Source of the DNA: a bacterium UBP3_UBA6266
Lineage (GTDB): Bacteria > Auribacterota > UBA6266
DNA: 19,519 nucleotides
Direction of reading: 5' to 3'
Assembly: GCA_002440765.1 (NCBI GenBank)
Contig: DJVC01000042.1
Coordinates: 16,235 to 35,753, forward strand
Part shown: piece after piece, positions 14,372 to 19,519 of the stretch
Layout of the letters: every line of letters begins with the position of its first letter
Numbering within the stretch: the stretch's first letter is position 1
The notes under the pieces: model-generated
What the model was told of the DNA's origin: nothing
The model's input: the letters and a program-made list of their open reading frames with translations, nothing else
Databases searched by the model: none
Translations under genes and position numbers: made by a program

Positions 14372-15352
14372 TTACTTTTTCCCGATCGTCACAACCGCGG
14401 TTGAAAAATCTTTGCCGATATTTTTAAGGGAATACCCGGGAGCCAACGCGGGAATGACACAGGAGTATCCCTTTGAAAGCCTTTCAACCGCATTACCGGC
14501 TTCCACTTCAAATTCGCCTTCAACGCAGGATACGATATTAAAACTATTCTTTGTCCTTAATTTGATTCCGCTGGAAACCCGGTACGCGTTATTAGAAAAA
14601 TATTTACAGCTGACCATCGGCCTTTTACTGTTATCTCCCAAAACCTGTTCTTTGACCGGAACGACAGGGTCTTTTGAATCATTGAAATCTATGACTCTTA
14701 ACGCTTTTTCCACATGAAGTTCTCTCGGTTTCCCATCGAAACCGGCTCTGTCCCAATCGTAAACCCTGTAAGTAACATCGGCGTTCTGCTGGATTTCAAG
14801 CAGGACTATACCCGCGCCTATGGCATGAACCCTGCCTGACGGAATAAAAATAACATCACCCGGCTTAACGGGAAAAGTGTTTAACAGTTCCGGCAGTTTT
14901 TTGCCCTCCAGGGCTTTTTTAAATTCGTCCCTGTCGGTTTTTTTCTTCAATGCCGCGGTAATTTTCGCGCCGGGTTCCGCTTCGATTATGTACCACATCT
15001 CCGTTTTTCCGGAACTGCCGTTTTCGTTCTTTCTCGCGAAAGCATCATCGGGATGGACCTGGACGGATAAAACATCTCCGGCGTCGATAACTTTGACAAG
15101 GACAGGGAACCTGTCCGTCTCAATATTTCCCAAAAACCCGTCTTTGAACCTGTCAACCAGCTCCGTAAGGGACATTCCTTCATATTCTCCGTTTTCAACA
15201 ACCGACATGCTGTCCCGCCTATCGCTGATTTCCCACGATTCTCCGATTTTAAGGTCAGCCGGAAAAGGTTTGTTATATTTTTCCACAAGGGCCGCACCGC
15301 CCCATATCCTCTCTTTGTGAATAGGCTTGAATTTAATGGGATATACTTTCAT
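14372..15352 (-). CDS. manA: Mannose-6-phosphate isomerase, class I short form
   Basis: A 326-residue cupin-fold zinc enzyme interconverting mannose 6-phosphate and fructose 6-phosphate, for GDP-mannose or mannose use. The zinc ligands are visible: VQVHPDD (Gln98, His100), GKTEMWY (Glu118) and GRVHAIGAG (His176). IWGG at 16-19, GESWEISD at 37-44 and YRVYDWDR at 195-202 are family signatures; the last holds the catalytic Arg. The size matches the short Bacillus-type ManA. The ATG has GAGG close upstream. The neighbouring secreted carbohydrate-binding-like gene is only suggestively related. Confidence 0.92.
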   Translation of the reverse strand: MKVYPIKFKPIHKERIWGGAALVEKYNKPFPADLKIGESWEISDRRDSMSVVENGEYEGMSLTELVDRFKDGFLGNIETDRFPVLVKVIDAGDVLSVQVHPDDAFARKNENGSSGKTEMWYIIEAEPGAKITAALKKKTDRDEFKKALEGKKLPELLNTFPVKPGDVIFIPSGRVHAIGAGIVLLEIQQNADVTYRVYDWDRAGFDGKPRELHVEKALRVIDFNDSKDPVVPVKEQVLGDNSKRPMVSCKYFSNNAYRVSSGIKLRTKNSFNIVSCVEGEFEVEAGNAVERLSKGYSCVIPALAPGYSLKNIGKDFSTAVVTIGKK

Positions 15353-15387
15353 TTTACCTCAGTCTTATGTTATGTGATGTCCGGAAA

Positions 15388-15639
15388 TCAATGCATCTCT
15401 TTCAGTGATTTTTTAAAACTTTCCTTAATTATTTTTTTCTCGGTTTTGTACATTTTAAGTAAATATCCGATCTGTATTACGCTTACTATAATAGCACAAA
15501 CCGCAAAAATAAAACAAAGAACCCAGGAAATAACAGAAACAATATGATTTTTCCCCATGGCAATAATCCCGACAGCGGAAAATAAACAGATAAAAACAAG
15601 CAGCAGCTTGTTGATAAAATATAGTCTTTTCTTTAACAT
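15388..15639 (-). CDS. Small two-helix membrane protein, unknown function
   Basis: An 83-residue ORF with two hydrophobic helices, about 8-28 (FINKLLLVFICLFSAVGIIA) and 33-57 (IVSVISWVLCFIFAVCAIIV), and a Lys-rich cytoplasmic tail ending KKIIKESFKKSLKEMH. I do not recognise a family. The positive tail and start place both ends inside, by the positive-inside rule. The ATG at 15639 has only a weak GGGCG upstream. It lies 28 nt after the hydrolase-family gene and 35 nt before manA, on the same strand and filling the gap, which supports a real gene. Confidence 0.6.
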   Translation of the reverse strand: MLKKRLYFINKLLLVFICLFSAVGIIAMGKNHIVSVISWVLCFIFAVCAIIVSVIQIGYLLKMYKTEKKIIKESFKKSLKEMH

Positions 15640-15667
15640 TGCGCCCGTTTGACGGCCCGCTCAAAAA

Positions 15668-16423
15668 CTATATGACTTTATTGCTGAGCACGCCTATATT
15701 TTCTATCTCGACTTCAAGTATATCATTTTTTCCGGCAGGTCCTACACCCGCGGGGGTGCCCGTTAAAATCACGTCCCCCGGACAGAGTGTCATGACTTTC
15801 GATATAAAACTTACCACATAACCTGTCTTGAAAATAAAATTTGAAGTATTTGAATTCTGAAGAACCTTACCATTACGCCTGAGTTTTATAGACAGGCTGT
15901 CCGGATTAATATCCGTCGAACAACAGGGCCCGAAAGGGCAAAAAGTATCGAAAGATTTTGCTCTTGTCCACTGCCCGTCTATCTTCTGCAGGTCTCTTGC
16001 CGTAATATCATTGGCGCAGCAAAAACCCAGGATACCGGCTTTCGCGGTTTTTTCATCCGCATGCGATATTTCTTTTTTAATGATTATTCCCAGTTCGGCC
16101 TCATAGTCCACTCTTCCGGACATTGACGGATACACGATATTGTCCCCATGCCCTATAACCGCGGTCAAAGGCTTCAGGAAAAGGATAGGCTCCGAAGGGA
16201 TATCCATATTCAATTCCTTCGCGTGGTCCGTATAATTAAGCCCGACCGCCACGATCTTCGAAGGTACGGAAGGAGGCAATATTTTTACATTCTCTTTTTT
16301 TACCGCCGGTCCGGTTTTATTCAATTTCGTGAACGGGGAACCTTCGCACAGGATAAGCCCGCCCTCTTCATCCTCTACGCTCCAATGCTCGCGGCCTTTA
16401 TACTTTATTCTGAATATTTTCAT
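15668..16423 (-). CDS. Fumarylacetoacetate hydrolase-family enzyme
   Basis: A 251-residue FAH-superfamily protein. The N-terminal cap (1-50) is followed by the catalytic core: VGLNYTDHAKEL at 60-71 (His67), DYEAELGIII at 106-115 with metal-binding glutamates 108 and 110, GFCCANDITARDLQ at 133-146 with metal-binding Asp139, KSFDTFCPFGP at 156-166 and GDVILTGTPAGVGP near 218-231. The family includes oxaloacetate tautomerase/decarboxylase, acylpyruvate hydrolase and 5-carboxymethyl-2-hydroxymuconate enzymes; sequence alone does not separate these. No aromatic-catabolism genes lie nearby, so a housekeeping role such as oxaloacetate or acylpyruvate clean-up is more likely (inference). The start overlaps the pseudouridine synthase stop (ATGA). 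Confidence 0.87.
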   Translation of the reverse strand: MKIFRIKYKGREHWSVEDEEGGLILCEGSPFTKLNKTGPAVKKENVKILPPSVPSKIVAVGLNYTDHAKELNMDIPSEPILFLKPLTAVIGHGDNIVYPSMSGRVDYEAELGIIIKKEISHADEKTAKAGILGFCCANDITARDLQKIDGQWTRAKSFDTFCPFGPCCSTDINPDSLSIKLRRNGKVLQNSNTSNFIFKTGYVVSFISKVMTLCPGDVILTGTPAGVGPAGKNDILEVEIENIGVLSNKVI

Positions 16424-17358
16424 TTTTTTCCCATAAGTTCAGCGTCCAGATACTCTATTATACTACTCATATCTCCGGGAAGCGATGACTGAAAGCAAAT
16501 TTTTTCTCCGGTGGAAGGTAAACTGAATTCAAGGCCGGCGGCATGCAGCATCTGCCTTGAAACCGTAATATCCCCCACCTTATGCGCTCTCGAGCCGGCA
16601 TAGACCCTGTCGCCGAGAATGGGGAACCCTTCATTGGCAAGATGGACTCTTATCTGGTGGGTCCTCCCCGTGAAAAGCCGGGCCGAAACCATGGAATAAC
16701 TATTCCATCTCTTTAATAACCTGAATCCGGTACGGGCCTGTTTACCGCCCGGAACAACAGCCATTTTCTTCCTGTCGTATTTAGACCTTCCTATGGGAAG
16801 ATTGATATCAAATTCCGGAATTATGACACGGCCGAACACAATCGCATAGTATTCCTTGATTACTTTTCTGCATTTGAACTGCTCCGCAAGATAATTATGC
16901 GCTTTGTCATTTTTAGCTATGACCATCAGACCTGACGTGTCTTTATCAAGGCGATGCACGATACCCGGCCTTATAACACCGTTTATCCCGGAGAGGTTCC
17001 CTACATGGTACATCAGGGCATTAACAAGCGTATTATCATAATTCCCGGGAACGGGATGCACGACCAGGCCGGCGGGTTTATCAATGACTATAATATCTTC
17101 ATCCTGATACGTTATATCAACGGGTATATCTCTGGGAATTATCCGAAGGGGCTCCTTTTCGGGTATATCGACCGTCACAACCTGACCCGGAACCATTTTC
17201 CGGCTCGGCTTGCAGGATACCCCGTTTACAGAAACACATCCGTCCTCTATCAGTTTTTTTATAAAATTTCTTGAACAATCGGGCATTTTTTCAGAGAGGA
17301 ACTTGTCAATTCTCTTTCCCGAACTTTCAATATCCGCGTTTAAAGAAAGTGTCTTCAT
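16420..17358 (-). CDS. rluD: RluD/RluA-family 23S rRNA pseudouridine synthase with S4 domain
   Basis: A 312-residue enzyme. An S4 RNA-binding domain at about 14-60 (GKRIDKFLSEKMPDCSRNFI, then SVNGVSCKPSRKMVPGQVV) precedes the catalytic domain. The catalytic motif HRLDKDTSGLMVIAKND lies at 135-151 with Asp138 as nucleophile. VIDKPAGLVVHP at 91-102 and GRTHQIRVHLA in the second half complete the family pattern. It probably makes pseudouridines in helix 69 of 23S rRNA, as RluD does, though RluC-like specificity cannot be excluded. Placement immediately after lgt and lspA is common in bacteria. The ATG at 17358 lies 18 nt after lgt with a poor ribosome-binding site. Confidence 0.88.
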   Translation of the reverse strand: MKTLSLNADIESSGKRIDKFLSEKMPDCSRNFIKKLIEDGCVSVNGVSCKPSRKMVPGQVVTVDIPEKEPLRIIPRDIPVDITYQDEDIIVIDKPAGLVVHPVPGNYDNTLVNALMYHVGNLSGINGVIRPGIVHRLDKDTSGLMVIAKNDKAHNYLAEQFKCRKVIKEYYAIVFGRVIIPEFDINLPIGRSKYDRKKMAVVPGGKQARTGFRLLKRWNSYSMVSARLFTGRTHQIRVHLANEGFPILGDRVYAGSRAHKVGDITVSRQMLHAAGLEFSLPSTGEKICFQSSLPGDMSSIIEYLDAELMGKK

Positions 17359-17376
17359 AAAATTTCAGGATACCGG

Positions 17377-18147
17377 CTATATGTGAAAAGATTTTCTTGA
17401 TTTAACAACGCACAGCATCACAATACCCAAAACACAGAGGAATATACTCACCAGCTGAAAAACCGTAAGGTTGAAAAAGGCCTTTCCGTTATCCCCCCGC
17501 AGAAATTCGGTCCAGAACCTCATAAAAGGATGCAAAATCAGGTAAAAAGCAAAGACTTCGCCTTTCGATCTTCTCTTACTGAAAATCCGGGTTAAAATAA
17601 AAAAAATCAGCAGGTTTAGAAAGGAATTATACAGCTGGACCGGATGAAGCGGAATACAATGAAATTCTTCCGGCATGATTTCCCTATGCCTGAATATCAC
17701 TCCGCACGGCAGGTTTGTAGGAACTCCCCAGCAGCACCCGTTCAAAAAACATCCTATCCTTCCGATAGCCTGCCCGAGCGCGATTGACGGAGCAATCACA
17801 TCAGCGATATCCCATACATTGATTTTCCTGACACGGCAAAAAACAGACACGGTAACCATGGAAAACAGGACACCGCCGAAAACGGCAAGCCCGCCTTTAT
17901 CAAGCCTGATAATCTGGACGGGGTTATTAATATAAAAATCAAGGTTAAGCAATATGAAGAATATCCTTGCCCCTATTATTCCGGACAGGATGACAACAAG
18001 CCCCAGGTCGAGGATTACCTGGCTGTTGATATTAATGATTCTGGCGCGCCGGACTGCGGTATAGATAGCCGCCAGAAAAGCCAGCGAGAGCATCAACCCG
18101 TAAGAATAAACCGAAATATTGCCGAATTTAAACAGCACAGGATACAT
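17377..18147 (-). CDS. lgt: Prolipoprotein diacylglyceryl transferase
   Basis: A 256-residue polytopic inner-membrane protein with about seven helices. It transfers diacylglycerol to the lipobox Cys of prolipoproteins, before LspA acts. The signature is GRIGCFLNGCCWG at 129-141, a Cys-rich variant of GRxGNFxNxE. Essential-Arg equivalents are Arg130 and, in EFLRGD, Arg217. HPVQLYNS at 168-175 is also conserved. The GGL-HGG segment reads GGLAVFGG (85-92), so the His that is important in the E. coli enzyme is Phe here; related variants appear in other phyla. It starts 6 nt after lspA, so the two lipoprotein-maturation genes are adjacent and probably coupled. Confidence 0.9.
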   Translation of the reverse strand: MYPVLFKFGNISVYSYGLMLSLAFLAAIYTAVRRARIININSQVILDLGLVVILSGIIGARIFFILLNLDFYINNPVQIIRLDKGGLAVFGGVLFSMVTVSVFCRVRKINVWDIADVIAPSIALGQAIGRIGCFLNGCCWGVPTNLPCGVIFRHREIMPEEFHCIPLHPVQLYNSFLNLLIFFILTRIFSKRRSKGEVFAFYLILHPFMRFWTEFLRGDNGKAFFNLTVFQLVSIFLCVLGIVMLCVVKSRKSFHI

Positions 18148-18153
18148 ATTCTG

Positions 18154-18750
18154 TTATCGACCTTTCAGAGAAGGTTCTTTCGCCTCATACTTCCACAAAT
18201 ATACAAGTATCAGAAAAGTCCCGATACATATACAGGAATCCGCTACATTAAAAGCGGGCCATCTTTCGAGAGATATCTTAAAAACATTTATATTAATATC
18301 AGGAATATCAACATCTATAAAATCAATTACATAACCCCTGCTTATCCTGTCGAACATATTGCCTAAAGTCCCCCCGGCAAAAAGGGATATTCCGAGCAAA
18401 AAATAAAAAGGACCTTTAAAAACAGACTTCCTGAAGAAAAAAACAGCGGAAAGGGCTGCCAAAGACAGGAGAATAAAAATATTCCTGACAAAAGGTATGT
18501 CTCTGAAAATTCCGAACGCGGCTCCCGTGTTTTTGACTATTATTATCGATAAAATGCTCTCAGGGTTGTATGCCGGCAGGTTTTCTTCAACCCACGAAAC
18601 CGCAATGGCTTTCGTCGCCTGGTCAAACAGCATGACAGAAACAATTATGAAAAGAAAAAGGATTATTCTTTTAGGGATTTTTACCGGTTTTTCATTCAAA
18701 TCTTTTATGTGATTGCAGTCTTTTTCCGGGCTGTCTTTTTCTTTAAACAT
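18154..18750 (-). CDS. lspA: Lipoprotein signal peptidase (signal peptidase II)
   Basis: A 198-residue aspartyl protease of the inner membrane that removes the signal peptide of diacylated lipoproteins. Conserved boxes: FDQATKAIA at 42-50, VKNTGAAFGIF at 72-82, and the two catalytic-Asp motifs GGTLGNMFDRISRGYVIDFI at 126-145 (Asp134) and WPAFNVADS at 164-172 (Asp171). Four membrane helices are evident. The N-terminus carries a hydrophilic extension of about 27 residues beyond the usual start; no internal ATG, and no good ribosome-binding site at 18750, leaves this end uncertain. It lies 12 nt after the zinc-finger gene and 6 nt before lgt. Confidence 0.92.
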   Translation of the reverse strand: MFKEKDSPEKDCNHIKDLNEKPVKIPKRIILFLFIIVSVMLFDQATKAIAVSWVEENLPAYNPESILSIIIVKNTGAAFGIFRDIPFVRNIFILLSLAALSAVFFFRKSVFKGPFYFLLGISLFAGGTLGNMFDRISRGYVIDFIDVDIPDININVFKISLERWPAFNVADSCICIGTFLILVYLWKYEAKEPSLKGR

Positions 18751-18762
18751 TTTGGCACGTTA

Positions 18763-19149
18763 TTATTTCTTCTTTTTTTCCAGGTTTTCTTTGCATTCAA
18801 CACAATATCTGGCATAAGCCCGCGCTTTCAACCTGGTTTTATTTATATCCTTACCGCACATCTCGCATTTACCGAACGTGCCGTCTTCTATCCGCTCAAT
18901 GGCATCCTGTATCTCGTATAGTATTTCCTGTTCCTTTTTCATAAGGTCAAGGGTAAACTCTCTTTCAAAATTGTCGGAACCCATATCCGCGAGATGCATT
19001 GAGTAACCGGACAAATCACCCGAAGAATCTCTTTGGGAATTATTAAGAATCTGTTTTTCCATGGAAGACACATCGCCGGTGATTCTGGCCTGTTCTTCAA
19101 GCAGTTTTTTCTTATACTGTTCAATGTCTTTTTTTGTCAGCTTTGCCAT
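18763..19149 (-). CDS. DksA/TraR-family C4 zinc-finger protein
   Basis: A 128-residue protein with an N-terminal coiled coil (about 3-90, charged and helical) and a C4 zinc finger: CEMCGKDI at 95-102 and YCVEC at 115-119 (Cys95, 98, 116, 119). The finger and the flanking DGTFGKCEMCGK and RLKARAYARYC are typical of this family. DksA-type proteins bind the RNA polymerase secondary channel and work with ppGpp. Shorter relatives act differently, so true DksA function is not proven. The acidic segment SYS...ADMGSDNFEREFTL matches the region where DksA coiled-coil tip residues lie. GGGGGAAG six bases upstream supports the ATG. The ileS-dksA-like-lspA order is found in several bacterial groups. Confidence 0.88.
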   Translation of the reverse strand: MAKLTKKDIEQYKKKLLEEQARITGDVSSMEKQILNNSQRDSSGDLSGYSMHLADMGSDNFEREFTLDLMKKEQEILYEIQDAIERIEDGTFGKCEMCGKDINKTRLKARAYARYCVECKENLEKKKK

Positions 19150-19172
19150 GTACTTCCCCCATTAATAAATGT

Positions 19173-19519
19173 TTAGTCGCCTGTTATAACCTTAAAGCAC
19201 CTTTCGCATATTTCCGGATGTTCTTTTACCGTTCCGACCGTTTTGCTGTAGTTCCAGCATCTGACACATTTTACACCTTCCGCCTTCTCGATTTTCACCT
19301 CCAGCCCTTTTATATCCCCCGCTTTAGAGCCCTCTCTTTCGCCAAAACCTTTTACCTCCACTTCGGAAACTATGAAAACCATCTTCAGCATACCCAAATG
19401 ATCGCGCAGAACATTTTCCAGCTCTTTATCTTCAACATATAATACCGCTTTTGCCTGAAGGGAATTGCCAATCAGCTTATCTTTTCTCATCTCCTCAAGT
19501 AATTTATCGACTTCCGCCT
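19173..19519 (-). CDS. ileS: Isoleucyl-tRNA synthetase, C-terminal fragment (cut by window edge)
   Basis: The last 115 codons of a gene continuing past the right edge; its frame stays open to the edge, with AEVDKLLEE before the first Met. RKDKLIGNSLQAKAVLY is the conserved block near the C-terminal end of bacterial IleRS. The last segment is a zinc finger, CVRCWNY followed by HPEICERC, which in IleRS is needed for tRNA binding. The catalytic HIGH and KMSKS motifs are outside the window. It is upstream of the zinc-finger gene and lspA, an arrangement seen in many bacteria (ileS-lspA). Confidence 0.93.
   Translation of the reverse strand, partial: AEVDKLLEEMRKDKLIGNSLQAKAVLYVEDKELENVLRDHLGMLKMVFIVSEVEVKGFGEREGSKAGDIKGLEVKIEKAEGVKCVRCWNYSKTVGTVKEHPEICERCFKVITGD

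Noticed and set aside
14877..15320. 147-residue plus-strand ORF opposite manA
   Set aside because: Mirror frame of a clear mannose-6-phosphate isomerase with all zinc ligands present; no independent evidence.

Overview
This window looks like chromosomal housekeeping DNA from a Gram-negative-type, probably uncultured bacterium. Lgt and LspA (lipoprotein maturation), an MCE/MlaD-type lipid-transport protein and several secreted proteins indicate a diderm envelope. The AT-leaning composition, Shine-Dalgarno-led genes, TPR and HEAT proteins and a separate coaC/coaB pair would fit an Omnitrophota-like or neighbouring candidate phylum. That placement is only an inference. I see no phage, transposon, CRISPR, tRNA or rRNA. 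The longest stretch without a large gene is 172 nt (13645-13816), and it is a regulatory leader.

Layout: all genes but one lie on the minus strand, so transcription runs from high to low coordinates. (1) 19519-13817: 3' end of ileS, a DksA/TraR-type zinc-finger gene, lspA, lgt, an RluD-family pseudouridine synthase, a fumarylacetoacetate-hydrolase-family enzyme, a small two-helix membrane protein, a class I mannose-6-phosphate isomerase and a secreted carbohydrate-binding-like protein. (2) 13804-13645: a sigma70-type promoter, a PyrR-binding hairpin, an 11-codon leader ORF and an intrinsic terminator, together forming a pyrimidine attenuator. (3) 13644-8464: pyrR-pyrB-pyrC-pyrK-pyrD-pyrF, tightly packed, with overlapping ends at most junctions. 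(4) 8464-7157: a secreted HEAT-repeat protein inserted between pyrF and pyrE. (5) 7131-2653: a candidate internal promoter, then pyrE, yicC, gmk, rpoZ, coaC, coaB and an orphan MlaD-like gene. (6) 1213-2637: a TPR protein, the only plus-strand gene, convergent with the mlaD-like gene. (7) 1122-1: a strong minus-strand promoter, a DUF1189 membrane protein and the 5' end of fmt.

How it fits together: the pyr genes encode aspartate transcarbamoylase through orotate phosphoribosyltransferase and OMP decarboxylase. That is the whole de novo UMP route except carbamoyl-phosphate synthetase (carAB), which is not here. PyrR bound to UMP/UTP would promote termination in the leader. PyrE is followed after 4 nt by the widely conserved yicC-gmk-rpoZ-coaBC block, so pyrimidine synthesis, GMP phosphorylation, RNA polymerase omega and coenzyme A synthesis may share one transcript. 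The right-hand block covers translation (ileS), rRNA modification and lipoprotein processing.

The most interesting points are the compact PyrR attenuator with an embedded leader ORF, the secreted HEAT-repeat gene inside the pyr operon, the split coaC/coaB pair, and the apparent fusion of the pyr operon to the gmk-rpoZ operon. I do not see a clearly novel multi-gene system.
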